Assembly: GCA_029550345.1 (NCBI GenBank)
Contig: JAKPHK010000001.1
Coordinates: 1 to 64,000 of the forward strand
Length of the DNA: 64,000 bases
Source of the DNA: Pseudomonadota bacterium
GTDB taxonomy: Bacteria; Pseudomonadota; Alphaproteobacteria; Sphingomonadales; Sphingomonadaceae
Direction of reading: 5' to 3'
Below are positions 54,058-62,772 of this stretch, one piece after another. Below the pieces are notes generated by a model, which was given only the letters and a program-made list of their open reading frames with translations, had not been told where the DNA came from and did not search any database. Every line of letters starts with the position of its first letter. Positions within the stretch are counted from its first letter, which is position 1. Made by a program: the position numbers and the translations under genes.

Positions 54058-54675
54058 ATGTCCTGTTCCCATGACGATCATGACGGCCGCGATGAAGGGC
54101 CGATGGACAAGATCCCCGTACCTGAGGATGTTCAGGACGCGATCCGTACCCTGATCCGCTGGTCGGGTGATGATCCCGCGCGCGAGGGCCTGATCGATAC
54201 GCCGGCGCGGGTCGCACGGGCTTGGAAGGAATATTGCCAGGGTTACGAAGCCGATCCGGCAAAGCACCTTGCCCGCCAGTTTGAGGAAGTGGGCGGCTAT
54301 GACGAGCTGGTTCTGCTCAAGGACATCCCGTTCCAGTCGCACTGCGAACACCACATGGCGCCGATCACCGGCAAGGCGGCGATTGCCTATATGCCGCGCG
54401 ACAAGGTGGTGGGCATTTCCAAGTTGGCTCGGGTGCTGCACGGCTTTGCCCGGCGACTTCAGATTCAGGAACGGCTGACCGCCGAGGTCGCGCAATGTAT
54501 CTGGGATAACCTGCATCCGCACGGCGTGGCCGTGGTGATAGAGGCACAGCACGGCTGCATGACCGGGCGCGGGGTCAAGACCCCGGGAGTGGGCATGGTC
54601 ACCAGCCGGTTGATGGGCTGCTTCCTTGAGGATCACCGCAGCCGCAAGGAAGTGCTCAGTCTGATGGGCTATTGA
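54058..54675 (+). CDS. folE: GTP cyclohydrolase I
   Basis: A 205-residue enzyme making dihydroneopterin triphosphate, first step of folate/pterin synthesis. The zinc ligands are in SHCEHHMAPITGKAAIAYMP and QHGCMTGRGVK; DDPAREGLIDTPARVARAW is the family's N-terminal motif. AAGGAGAG lies just before the ATG. It starts 11 bases after the phospholipase D gene and its stop is 8 bases before the thioesterase. Confidence 0.96.
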   Translation: MSCSHDDHDGRDEGPMDKIPVPEDVQDAIRTLIRWSGDDPAREGLIDTPARVARAWKEYCQGYEADPAKHLARQFEEVGGYDELVLLKDIPFQSHCEHHMAPITGKAAIAYMPRDKVVGISKLARVLHGFARRLQIQERLTAEVAQCIWDNLHPHGVAVVIEAQHGCMTGRGVKTPGVGMVTSRLMGCFLEDHRSRKEVLSLMGY

Positions 54676-54683
54676 GCGTGGCC

Positions 54684-55103
54684 ATGCAGCCGGTGATGAG
54701 CATCGCCGAACTGGACCGGTTCTTTCGCACCGCCTTTCCGGATGTACCTGAAGATCACCATACGGTGATTTCCACGATCGAACCGGGGGTGGTGCGGATG
54801 GTCCTGCCCGAAGCGGCGCTGGCGCTGCGGCCCGGCGGGATCGTTTCCGGGCCAACCCAGATGGCGCTGGCCGACCGTGCGGCCTATGCCGTGATTCTGG
54901 CCCACATTGGCCCGGTCGCCATGGCGGTGACCAGCAACCTCAACTACAGCTTCCTGCGCGCGGTTGAAGCGCGGGCGGTTCATGCCGATGCCTTGCTACT
55001 CAAGCTCGGTAGGCGATTGGCGACGGTTGACGTGCGGCTATGGCAGGGGAGCGAGGCCAACATTCTGGGGCAGGCCACCGTCACCTACGCAATTCCAGCA
55101 TAA
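54684..55103 (+). CDS. Hotdog-fold thioesterase (PaaI-like)
   Basis: A 139-residue single-hotdog protein with GGIVSGPTQMALADRAAYAVILAHIG (family catalytic segment with Asp) and ATVTYAIPA at the end. Predicted acyl-CoA thioesterase; substrate not known. A GTG at 54678 is an alternative start two codons upstream. Co-transcription with folE is likely. Confidence 0.82.
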   Translation: MQPVMSIAELDRFFRTAFPDVPEDHHTVISTIEPGVVRMVLPEAALALRPGGIVSGPTQMALADRAAYAVILAHIGPVAMAVTSNLNYSFLRAVEARAVHADALLLKLGRRLATVDVRLWQGSEANILGQATVTYAIPA

Positions 55104-55107
55104 GAAA

Positions 55108-55139
55108 GGCCCGGTTCCTTCTTGTGAAGGTCCCGGGCC
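55108..55139 (+). terminator. Hairpin after the hotdog thioesterase
   Basis: GGCCCGG (55108-55114) pairs with CCGGGCC (55133-55139), with an internal CTTC/GAAG stem; no U tract follows, so it may be a weak terminator. The next 150 bases to the peroxiredoxin gene are unusually AT-rich and hold no recognisable feature. Confidence 0.5.
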
Positions 55140-55289
55140 AGTGGAGGGTTGGAATGGTCCTTCCCTCTGGGTCGCCGAAGTCTATTGGTGGATTATTTTT
55201 GCAATTTCATTGCCGAAAATCATTGCACTACGTAATTTACGAAAAGGCATTGCTGGCCAAGGCCGGATTGAAAGCCTTCCAGCCTGAAA

Positions 55290-55769
55290 TCAGAGCTGCT
55301 CAAGCATATATTCAGCGCTGCTGACCTTGAACTCGCCGGGACCTTCGACGTTGAGCTGTTCGACCTTGCCGTCGTTGACCACCATCGAAAAGCGCTGGCC
55401 GCGCTTGCCCAGGCCAAAGGCGCTGCCGTCCATGGTCAGCCCCAGCGCTTCGGCGAAATCGCCGTTGCCATCGGCCAGCATGGTCACGTCGGCGCTGCCG
55501 CCGGCCTTGCCCCAGGCGCCCATTACGAAGGGATCGTTGACCGCGGTGCAGGCGATCTCGTCGATCCCCTTGGCCTTCAGTTCGGCGGCCTTTTCAACAA
55601 AGCCGGGAAGGTGCTTGGCCGAACAGGTCGGGGTGAAGGCACCGGGGACCGAAAACAGCGCGACCCGCTTGCCTTTGAAATAGTCGGCGCTTTGCACGGC
55701 ATCGGGGCCGGCTTCGGTGGCCTTGACCAGCTTCACATCAGGAATCGTATCTCCAACCGCGATCGTCAT
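55290..55769 (-). CDS. Prx5-type peroxiredoxin (thiol peroxidase)
   Basis: A 159-residue peroxiredoxin of the Prx5 family: the peroxidatic cysteine is Cys49 in VPGAFTPTCSAKHLPG; ADGNGDFAEALGLTMD and RFSMVVNDGKV follow. It probably uses glutathione/glutaredoxin for recycling, consistent with gor elsewhere in the window (inference). AGGAG lies 8 bases before the ATG. Confidence 0.94.
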   Translation of the reverse strand: MTIAVGDTIPDVKLVKATEAGPDAVQSADYFKGKRVALFSVPGAFTPTCSAKHLPGFVEKAAELKAKGIDEIACTAVNDPFVMGAWGKAGGSADVTMLADGNGDFAEALGLTMDGSAFGLGKRGQRFSMVVNDGKVEQLNVEGPGEFKVSSAEYMLEQL

Positions 55770-55941
55770 TGCTTTTCTCCTGCAGGGTAATTGCGAATCT
55801 CTCGCAGGATATAGGGCTTGCGGCGGCTGGGGCAACAGCGCCGGGCTTGGTTAATTTCGCTTTACTGCGCCGCTTTAAAGTTGAGTAAACGGTATGACGC
55901 AGTGTCGTCCTTGCGGGGCTAGGCCCGCCGGGAGACTGCAC

Positions 55942-56406
55942 ATGAAGATTTACAAGGGGGTCGCGGCAGGGCTTGCCGCAGCGATGGTACTCGTTTCCGT
56001 TCCGGCCACTGCAGCGGGCGGCATGGGTCAGGCCGAAAAGTTGCGTCGGCTGGATATCATGCTGATGGTCACCGGGCTTCGGTGCCGCAGCACCGCAGAC
56101 AATTTCAATTCTGAATATGGTCGCTTCACCACGGCTCATCTTCAGACCCTGAACGCCGCCAGCAACGAGCTGAAGGCCGATTATGCCCGCCGTTATGGCG
56201 CAGCCGGCGCCAACCGCGCGCTCGACAAGTTGAGCGTGCAGATGGCCAACCAGTATGGTCAGGGCCACCCCTGGTTGAGCTGCCACCAGCTCAAGCAGGT
56301 TGCCGGTTCGCTTGCCCAGATGCGCGGGGTTCAGCCGCTGGTCGCCGCTGCCGATGAACTGCTCGACACCAGCGGTCCGCGGCAGCTGGCATGGCTGGCC
56401 AAGTGA
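55942..56406 (+). CDS. Secreted protein of unknown function
   Basis: A 154-residue protein with a signal peptide (MKIYKGVAAGLAAAMVLVSVPATA, cleaved after residue 24), then an alpha-helical mature part with two cysteines (LRCRST and LSCHQL) that could form a disulfide. GGGAGA precedes the ATG at a 6-9 base spacing. No family recognised. Small envelope proteins of this shape are common in sphingomonads (from memory). Confidence 0.7.
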   Translation: MKIYKGVAAGLAAAMVLVSVPATAAGGMGQAEKLRRLDIMLMVTGLRCRSTADNFNSEYGRFTTAHLQTLNAASNELKADYARRYGAAGANRALDKLSVQMANQYGQGHPWLSCHQLKQVAGSLAQMRGVQPLVAAADELLDTSGPRQLAWLAK

Positions 56407-56523
56407 ACCGCACTTTCCGGGGGCGTCTTGGGGGCAGGGCTCTTCCGTGACAGGCAGGGCGGATCGGCTGAAACAAAGGTCGCAGCAGCCGGTCCGCCTT
56501 GCTGATCACGAAATCCCGGCATG

Positions 56524-56543
56524 ATATAAAGACATTGTTATAT
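56524..56543. promoter_or_regulatory. Dyad operator candidate in the ahcY leader
   Basis: ATATAA at 56524-56529 and TTATAT at 56538-56543 form an inverted repeat with an 8-base spacer (AGACATTG), AT-rich in a GC-rich background. Placed upstream of ahcY it resembles operators of ArsR-type SAH-responsive regulators (SahR); that comparison is from memory. It also provides a promoter -10-like TTATAT. Confidence 0.6.
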
Positions 56544-56569
56544 TTGCCTCTCCTGTGGCAAACCGCTAA

Positions 56570-56598
56570 GGGCGGCTCCGGTTCGGGGCCGCCCTTTT
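56570..56598 (+). terminator. Terminator or attenuator before ahcY
   Basis: GGGCGGC (56570-56576) pairs with GCCGCCC (56588-56594), the loop itself being able to pair CCG/CGG, followed by TTTT. It lies 41 bases before the ahcY start and downstream of the dyad, so it may either end upstream transcription or act as an attenuator in the ahcY leader. Confidence 0.7.
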
Positions 56599-56638
56599 GG
56601 TTTGCGGCGCCCATCAGATTTGACAGGAGTTGCCCGCC

Positions 56639-58042
56639 GTGGCCCATGACCATGACTATGTGATCGCCGACATCGCCCTTGCCGACTTTGGCCGTGCCGA
56701 GATTGCCATCGCCGAAACCGAAATGCCCGGCCTGATGGCGCTGCGCCAGGAATTCGGCGCGTCTCAGCCGCTGAAAGGCGCGCGGATCACCGGTTCGCTG
56801 CACATGACGATCCAGACCGCAGTGCTGATTGAAACGCTGGTGGCGCTGGGTGCCGAAGTGCGCTGGGCGACCTGCAATATCTATTCGACCCAGGACCATG
56901 CCGCCGCCGCGATCGCCGCTGCCGGGATACCGGTCTTTGCGATCAAGGGTGAAAGTCTGGCCGATTACTGGGATTATGTCGGCAAGATCTTCGATTGGGA
57001 TGACGGGACCGGGCGCACCGCCAACATGATCCTGGATGATGGCGGCGATGCCACCATGTTCGCGCTGTGGGGCGCGCGGCTTGAGGCCGGGGATGAAATG
57101 CCCGAGCCGACCAATGCCGAGGAAATCGAGTTTCAACGTGCACTCAAGGCGTTCATCAAGGCCAAACCAGGGTACCTCACCATGTCGGTCGCGCATATCA
57201 AGGGCGTGTCCGAGGAAACCACCACCGGGGTTCACCGCCTGTACCAGATCGCCAAGGACGGAAAGCTGCCGTTCCCGGCGATCAACGTCAACGACAGCGT
57301 GACCAAATCGAAGTTCGACAACCTGTATGGCTGCAAGGAATCGCTGGTCGATGCGATCCGCCGCGCGACCGACGTGATGCTGGCCGGCAAGGTTGCCTGC
57401 GTGGCGGGCTTCGGTGACGTCGGCAAGGGCTCTGCCGCTTCGCTGCGTAAGGGCGGGGCGCGGGTGATGGTCACCGAAATCGACCCGATCTGCGCGCTGC
57501 AGGCGGCGATGGAAGGCTATGAAGTCGTCACCATGGAAGAAGCCGTGACGCGCTGCGACATCTTCGTCACTGCCACTGGCAATGAAGACGTGATCACCGC
57601 CGAACACATGAAGGCGATGAAGCCGATGAGCATCGTCTGCAACATCGGACACTTCGACAGCGAGATCCAGATCGCCGCGCTCGACAATTACAAGTGGACC
57701 GAAGTTAAGCCGGGCACCGATCTGGTTGAATTCCCCGATGGCAAGCAGATCATCGTCCTGGCCAAGGGCCGGCTGGTCAATCTGGGCTGCGCCACCGGCC
57801 ACCCCAGCTTCGTGATGAGCAGCAGCTTCACCAACCAAACCCTGGCCCAGATCGAGTTGTTCACCAAGAACGCCGAATATGAAAACAAGGTCTATGTCCT
57901 GCCCAAGCACCTCGACGAAAAGGTCGCCGCGCTGCATCTGGAAAAGCTGGGCGTGAAGCTGACCACGCTGAGCGACAAGCAGGCGGCCTATATCGGGGTT
58001 ACCCCGCAGGGTCCGTTCAAGCCCGAGCATTATCGCTACTAA
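56639..58042 (+). CDS. ahcY: Adenosylhomocysteinase
   Basis: A 467-residue NAD-dependent enzyme that splits S-adenosylhomocysteine to adenosine and homocysteine, closing the methyl cycle. [33 protein letters not shown] (with the active-site His), [11 protein letters not shown] (Lys/Asp pair), the NAD site [11 protein letters not shown] and the final KPEHYRY are all typical. Start GTG at 56639 has GGAG 9 bases upstream; a TTG at 56630 would place the ribosome site badly. Confidence 0.97.
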   Translation: MAHDHDYVIADIALADFGRAEIAIAETEMPGLMALRQEFGASQPLKGARITGSLHMTIQTAVLIETLVALGAEVRWATCNIYSTQDHAAAAIAAAGIPVFAIKGESLADYWDYVGKIFDWDDGTGRTANMILDDGGDATMFALWGARLEAGDEMPEPTNAEEIEFQRALKAFIKAKPGYLTMSVAHIKGVSEETTTGVHRLYQIAKDGKLPFPAINVNDSVTKSKFDNLYGCKESLVDAIRRATDVMLAGKVACVAGFGDVGKGSAASLRKGGARVMVTEIDPICALQAAMEGYEVVTMEEAVTRCDIFVTATGNEDVITAEHMKAMKPMSIVCNIGHFDSEIQIAALDNYKWTEVKPGTDLVEFPDGKQIIVLAKGRLVNLGCATGHPSFVMSSSFTNQTLAQIELFTKNAEYENKVYVLPKHLDEKVAALHLEKLGVKLTTLSDKQAAYIGVTPQGPFKPEHYRY

Positions 58043-58053
58043 GGCCAACAGAT

Positions 58054-58212
58054 CCTCCCCATTTTCGCCGCTTGGCGTAAATGGGGAGGGGGACCGTTTC
58101 GGCGTAGCCGAAATGGTGGAGGGGTTTTGCGGCATTCGCGCCATTGCCCCTCCGTCTGGGCCGGTTGGCCCAGCCACCTCCCCATTTGTGGCATTCGCCA
58201 AAAATGGAGAGG
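58054..58212. repeat. Composite palindromic intergenic element
   Basis: Two hairpins of the same kind, CCTCCCCATTT paired with AAATGGGGAGG (58054-58064/58079-58089) and again at 58177-58187/58202-58212 with one mismatch, flank two smaller palindromes, TTTCGGC-GTA-GCCGAAA (58097-58113) and CTGGGCC-GGTT-GGCCCAG (58156-58173). The regular, nested design is that of REP/BIME-like repeats seen in sphingomonads and caulobacters (from memory). It fills the ahcY-divL gap and probably also ends ahcY transcripts. Confidence 0.8.
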
Positions 58213-58263
58213 ATTTTGGGCTCACTCCTTGCCATCCACGCCCCTCACGCATAGCTGTCGACC

Positions 58264-60621
58264 ATGAGCTTTACCCCGACCGCACTGGCGCTGCTGGGCC
58301 TGTTGCTGGCTGCCTGGACTATGGCGGCGGCAATCGCCGTGGTTGCGGCCCGGCGGCGAGAGCGCAAGGCCGAGGCCGGGCAGCGTCATGCCCGGCGGCT
58401 GGCGCGGATGGTCGATGAAAGTCCGGCCTTGCCCTTGCTGGTCCGGGTCGATGGCAAGATCGAGGCACCGCAGCGCCTGGCCGGCTGGCTAGGGTTGGAA
58501 AAGGTTCCGCAATTCCTGACAGAGCTGGACGGCGGACGGATCGACGGCGGCGGCGGCGGCCTTACCACCGACAAGCTGGAGGAGCTGACCGAAGCGGTGC
58601 GCCGCTGCCAGCGCACGGCCGCGCCGTTCCGGATGGTCGCCACCCCGCGCGGTTCCAAACGCAGCCTGGCCCTGCGCGGGCACCTTGCCGATCCGCAGAT
58701 TTCGCCCGGCGGCGCGGCGCTGGTCTGGGTTTTCGACTTTTCGGACAGCGAGAGTGAGCTGGTTCAGCTGCGTGACGATGCAGCGCGGGCACGGGGCGAT
58801 TTTGCCGCGCTGGTCGGGCTGATCGAATCCGCGCCGATGCCGATGTGGTTTCGCGGACAGGACGGCACGCTGCGGCTGGTCAATCAGGCCTATGTCGATG
58901 CGGTTGGCGGTGATGACGCGCGGCAGGTGGCCGAAGACGGGATCGAGCTGATCGAAAGTGTCGATGGGCTGACCGCAAAGCAGATCGCATTGCAGGCGGC
59001 CGGAAAACAGTTGCCGATCGAACGGATGGTTTCCGTGACGATCAATGGCAAGCGCCGCGCGCTGCGGGTCTCCGATCTGCCGCTGGGGCAGGAAGGCGTG
59101 GCCGGCTACGCCGTCGATGTCGAGGAAATGGAAGAGCTTTCGCGCACGCTGCGCGCCTTCCGTGATGCCCAGCGGGCGATGCTCGATCAGCTTTCCGCCG
59201 GGGTCGCACAGTTCGATGCCAAGCGGCAGATGACCTTCGCGAACCTTCCGTTCCAGCGGATCTTTGCGCTCAAAAGCACGGTGATGCTCGATCCGCCGCA
59301 ATTTGACCGGCTGCTCGATATGGCGCGCGATGCCGGAAGGGTGCCCGAAGCGCGTGATTTCCCGGCCTGGCGGCGCGAGCGGGCCGGGTGGTTCACCGCC
59401 AGTGCCGCCCAGGAAGAGGCCTGGATGCTGGCCGATGGCACGCACCTGCGGATCGTCGCTCAGCCGCTGCCCGATGGCGGGCTGATCCTGATTGCCGAGG
59501 ACCGGACCGAGCAGCTCCAGCTTTCTGCCGCGCGTGACACCCTGCTGCGGACCCGCACTGCTACGCTCGACAGCCTGTTTGAATCGGTTGCCGTTTTCGC
59601 GCCCGATGGCCGCTTGCAGCAGTGGAACCGCCGCTTTGCCGCTGATTGGGGGCTGGAAAGCTCGTTGCTGGATACCCACCCCCGGATCGAAGGCCTGCTG
59701 GTAGAGATCGCCCGTGCCCTGACCAAGCCGGTCCGGGCCAAGGTGGTTGGCGATGTCGTCCGCGCGGCAACGCTTGATCGCAAGCAGACCGGCGGGCGCG
59801 TGGTGCTGACCGATGGGCGAACGCTGGAGTTCGCCGGGGTGCCGCTGCCCGATGGCAATGGCCTGCTGACCGTGCTCGACATAACCGATTCGCAGAAGGC
59901 TGAGGAGGCGCTCAAGCAGCGCGCTGCCGCGCTGGAAGAAGCCGATGCGATGAAGACCCGCTTCCTTGCCAACATGAGCTATGAATTCCGCACGCCGCTG
60001 ACCTCGATCGGCGGCTTTGCCGAACTGCTCCAGGCCGGGCTGGGGGGGGACCTGTCCGATAGCGGCAAGGACTATGTCGGAGCGATTATCCAGTCGGTCG
60101 AACGGCTTGGCGAACAGATCGAATCCGTTCTCGATCTTTCACAGAGCGAGGCAGGGATGCTGCCGCTGGCGCGCGAACCGATCGAGCTGCTGCCGCTGAT
60201 GACCCAACTGGTCGAGGACCGGGCAGAGCGGATCAAGGCCGCCGCGCTGACGCTTGATCTGCGCGGAGACAAGGGCGCCGGACGGATCGAGGGGGATCGG
60301 CGGCGGCTGGGCCGGGCGATTGGCCACCTGATCGACAACGCCATTGCCGCCGCGCCGCAAGGCGGCCGGGTGCTGATCGAACTGGGCGTGCACAAGGGCC
60401 GGGCGCGGATCGTGATTTCGGACAACGGCGCGGGAATGGACGCGGCAACGCTGGCCCGCGCGCTCGAAGGGATCAAGGTCAGCGCCGATGGCAAGGGCGT
60501 TGAACGCCGTCAGGGTCTGGGCCTGCCGCTGGCCCGGCAATTGATCGAGGCGCATGGTGGCAGGCTTGAACTGCTGTCTGAGCCGGATCAGGGCACCACG
60601 GCGATCGTCGAACTGCCGTGA
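58264..60621 (+). CDS. divL: DivL-like sensor kinase with Tyr in the H box
   Basis: A 785-residue protein with one N-terminal membrane helix (ALALLGLLLAAWTMAAAIAVVAA), PAS domains at about 180-300, 305-430 and 440-545, a dimerisation domain with ANMSYEFRTPLTSIGGF, where the phosphorylated His of the H box is Tyr573, and a HATPase domain (HLIDNAIAAAP, ISDNGAGMD, GLGLPLARQLIEAHGG). Tyr in the H box, the PAS layout and the tsaE neighbour match Caulobacter DivL, which controls the CckA-CtrA cell-cycle relay. Role in this organism is inferred. Confidence 0.9.
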   Translation: MSFTPTALALLGLLLAAWTMAAAIAVVAARRRERKAEAGQRHARRLARMVDESPALPLLVRVDGKIEAPQRLAGWLGLEKVPQFLTELDGGRIDGGGGGLTTDKLEELTEAVRRCQRTAAPFRMVATPRGSKRSLALRGHLADPQISPGGAALVWVFDFSDSESELVQLRDDAARARGDFAALVGLIESAPMPMWFRGQDGTLRLVNQAYVDAVGGDDARQVAEDGIELIESVDGLTAKQIALQAAGKQLPIERMVSVTINGKRRALRVSDLPLGQEGVAGYAVDVEEMEELSRTLRAFRDAQRAMLDQLSAGVAQFDAKRQMTFANLPFQRIFALKSTVMLDPPQFDRLLDMARDAGRVPEARDFPAWRRERAGWFTASAAQEEAWMLADGTHLRIVAQPLPDGGLILIAEDRTEQLQLSAARDTLLRTRTATLDSLFESVAVFAPDGRLQQWNRRFAADWGLESSLLDTHPRIEGLLVEIARALTKPVRAKVVGDVVRAATLDRKQTGGRVVLTDGRTLEFAGVPLPDGNGLLTVLDITDSQKAEEALKQRAAALEEADAMKTRFLANMSYEFRTPLTSIGGFAELLQAGLGGDLSDSGKDYVGAIIQSVERLGEQIESVLDLSQSEAGMLPLAREPIELLPLMTQLVEDRAERIKAAALTLDLRGDKGAGRIEGDRRRLGRAIGHLIDNAIAAAPQGGRVLIELGVHKGRARIVISDNGAGMDAATLARALEGIKVSADGKGVERRQGLGLPLARQLIEAHGGRLELLSEPDQGTTAIVELP

Positions 60622-61061
60622 TCCTTGACCTGCCCGATCTGGCCGCGATGGAGCAATTTGGCGCGCGGATTGCCGATGCGCTGCGGCCCGGCGATGTCGT
60701 GGCACTGTCGGGTGGGCTTGGCGCGGGCAAGACGACGCTGGCCCGCGCGATCATCGCCGCGCTTGGCCATATCGGCGAAGTGCCGTCGCCCAGCTTCGCG
60801 ATCATCGAAACCTATGATCCGCCCAGCCTTCGCCTTCCGTTGGTCCACGCCGATTTCTATCGCCTGAAACATCCGGAAGAGGCCGAGGAACTGGGGCTGG
60901 ACGATTATCGCAACGGCGCGGCGCTGATTGCGGAATGGCCGGAAATGGCGGGCGGTTTCAGCCATGAACCCGGTTGTCTTTCGATCCGGTTGGAAACTGC
61001 GCAAAGCGGACGGATTGCGGTTGTCGAACCCGGGCTTGATTGGCTAGGGCGCCTGGGATGA
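60618..61061 (+). CDS. tsaE: tRNA threonylcarbamoyladenosine ATPase TsaE
   Basis: A 147-residue ATPase of the complex that makes t6A in tRNA. Walker A is SGGLGAGKTTLARAI, followed by VPSPSFAIIETYD, and HADFYRLKHPEEAEELGLDDY holds the catalytic segment. It starts at GTG 60618, overlapping the divL stop, and its own stop overlaps amgK as ATGA. Confidence 0.95.
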   Translation: MILDLPDLAAMEQFGARIADALRPGDVVALSGGLGAGKTTLARAIIAALGHIGEVPSPSFAIIETYDPPSLRLPLVHADFYRLKHPEEAEELGLDDYRNGAALIAEWPEMAGGFSHEPGCLSIRLETAQSGRIAVVEPGLDWLGRLG

Positions 61062-62044
61062 GCGATCAACTTCCCGCCGGGCTGGATGCCTTCCTTGATG
61101 CCGCCGGTTGGGGCGGTGCGGCTATCGAACCGCTGGCGGGCGATGCCTCGTTCCGGCGCTATTTCCGGATCCGGCGCGATGGCGGCAAGACCGCGATGTT
61201 GATGGACGCGCCGCCGCCGCACGAAGATCCGCAGCCGTTCCTGCGTGCCGCAAAATGGCTTGACGCCAACGGCCTGCGCGCACCGCGCATCCTGGCCGAG
61301 GACGCACCGCGCGGGCTGGTGCTGCTGGAAGACTTCGGCGAAGTGCGGATGCGCGAATATCTTGATAGCTGGCCGGCCGATGAGCGGGAAATCTACACCG
61401 CCGCGATCGACGCTTTGATCGAGCTGCACCGCCTCCCGGCCGGCCCGTTCCTCGACTATTCGATGAGCGAATATGTCCGCGAGGCAAAGCTGCTGACCGA
61501 ATGGTATTGCCCGGCGCAGGGGCTTACCGTCGATGGCCCTGGCTATGTTGCGGCGTGGGAACAGGTCCTGGCGCAGATGCTGCCGCGCCAGCGCCCCGGC
61601 GTAGTGGTGCTGCGCGATTACCATGCCGAAAACATCATGCTGCTGGGATCGCTGGCCGATCAGGGCCTGCTGGACTTTCAGGACGCGCTGAACGGCCACC
61701 CGGCCTATGATCTTGTATCGCTGCTGCAAGACGCCCGGCGCGATGTTTCGCCCGAGCTTGAGGCCGAGATGTTCGATTACTACGTCGGCAAGACCGGCGC
61801 GGGGGAGCATTTCCTGGCCGATTACGCGCGGCTTGGTGCCCAGCGTAACGCCAAGATCGTGGGGATTTTCGTGCGGCTGTGGAAGCGCGACGGCAAACCG
61901 CGCTATCTGAACTATATCCCGCGCGTCTGGGCGCATCTTGAACGCGATTTGGCCCATCCGGCGCTGGAGCCGGTGGCGCGCTGGTTCGATGCCAATGTGC
62001 CGGGCCACCTGCGCGCGGCTGCCGGGGGCTTGTTCGAAACATGA
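61058..62044 (+). CDS. amgK: Anomeric sugar kinase AmgK
   Basis: A 328-residue aminoglycoside-phosphotransferase-fold kinase: GDASFRRYFRI (ATP loop), VLLEDFGEVRMREYL, VVLRDYHAENIMLLG (catalytic Asp) and LLDFQDALNGHPAYDLVSLLQDARRD (metal-binding Asp). AmgK phosphorylates MurNAc and GlcNAc at C1 in peptidoglycan recycling, and here precedes murU as in other bacteria using this bypass. It overlaps both neighbours by 4 bases. Confidence 0.9.
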   Translation: MSDQLPAGLDAFLDAAGWGGAAIEPLAGDASFRRYFRIRRDGGKTAMLMDAPPPHEDPQPFLRAAKWLDANGLRAPRILAEDAPRGLVLLEDFGEVRMREYLDSWPADEREIYTAAIDALIELHRLPAGPFLDYSMSEYVREAKLLTEWYCPAQGLTVDGPGYVAAWEQVLAQMLPRQRPGVVVLRDYHAENIMLLGSLADQGLLDFQDALNGHPAYDLVSLLQDARRDVSPELEAEMFDYYVGKTGAGEHFLADYARLGAQRNAKIVGIFVRLWKRDGKPRYLNYIPRVWAHLERDLAHPALEPVARWFDANVPGHLRAAAGGLFET

Positions 62045-62772
62045 GCAGGACCGCGCTGGTTTCCAATACCGCGATGGTAATGGCTGCGGGGCTGGGCAAG
62101 CGGATGCTGCCCTTGACCGCGACGACGCCCAAGCCGCTGATCGAAGTCGGCGGGCGCAAGTTGATTGATTACATGATCGATCATCTTGCCGAGGCCGGGA
62201 TCGAAAAGGCGGTGGTCAACGTCCACTATCTGCCGGAGCAGGTCGAAGCCTACCTTGGCGGACGTGAGCACCCGGCCATTGCCATTTCGGACGAGCGCGA
62301 AGTGCTGCTCGAAACCGGCGGCGGGATGGTCAAGGCATGGCGATCGGGGCTTTTGCCCGATCCGTTTTATTGCGTGAACAGCGACAACATCTGGATCGAC
62401 GGTCCGCGCAATACCTTGCTTGATCTGTCGGACGCCTGGGATCCGGCGCGGATGGACGCGCTTCTGTTGGTGGTTCCCAAAGAACGTGCACATCAGCACC
62501 GCGGCAAAGGCGACTTCCACGTTGAGCCGGACGGTCGTTTGCGTCGCCGCGGGCCTGATGAGGAAAGCGCACCATACATCTTCATCGGCGCTCAGATCGC
62601 CGCGCATCGTCTGTTGCGCGACGCGCCTGACGGTCCGTTTTCGACCAATGTCCTATGGGATCGCGCTATCGCCGAAGGCCGCCTGTTTGGCGTGATCCAT
62701 GCCGGTGAGTGGTTCGATCTTGGCACACCGGAAGCAATTGCCCCGGCCGAGGCGCGGCTGGCAGGTGGCTGA
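62041..62772 (+). CDS. murU: MurNAc-1-phosphate uridylyltransferase MurU
   Basis: A 243-residue nucleotidyltransferase with the N-terminal signature MVMAAGLGKRMLPLT-TPKPLIEVGG and GGGMVKAW, NSDNIWIDGP (metal-binding Asp). It makes UDP-MurNAc from the AmgK product, letting cells bypass de novo synthesis and the target of fosfomycin. ATGA overlap with amgK. Confidence 0.93.
   Translation: MSRTALVSNTAMVMAAGLGKRMLPLTATTPKPLIEVGGRKLIDYMIDHLAEAGIEKAVVNVHYLPEQVEAYLGGREHPAIAISDEREVLLETGGGMVKAWRSGLLPDPFYCVNSDNIWIDGPRNTLLDLSDAWDPARMDALLLVVPKERAHQHRGKGDFHVEPDGRLRRRGPDEESAPYIFIGAQIAAHRLLRDAPDGPFSTNVLWDRAIAEGRLFGVIHAGEWFDLGTPEAIAPAEARLAGG

Noticed and set aside
56524..56640. SAM or SAH riboswitch before ahcY
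   Set aside because: The leader is short, and neither the SAM-II pseudoknot layout nor the SAH core sequence can be traced; a protein-bound dyad and terminator explain it better.
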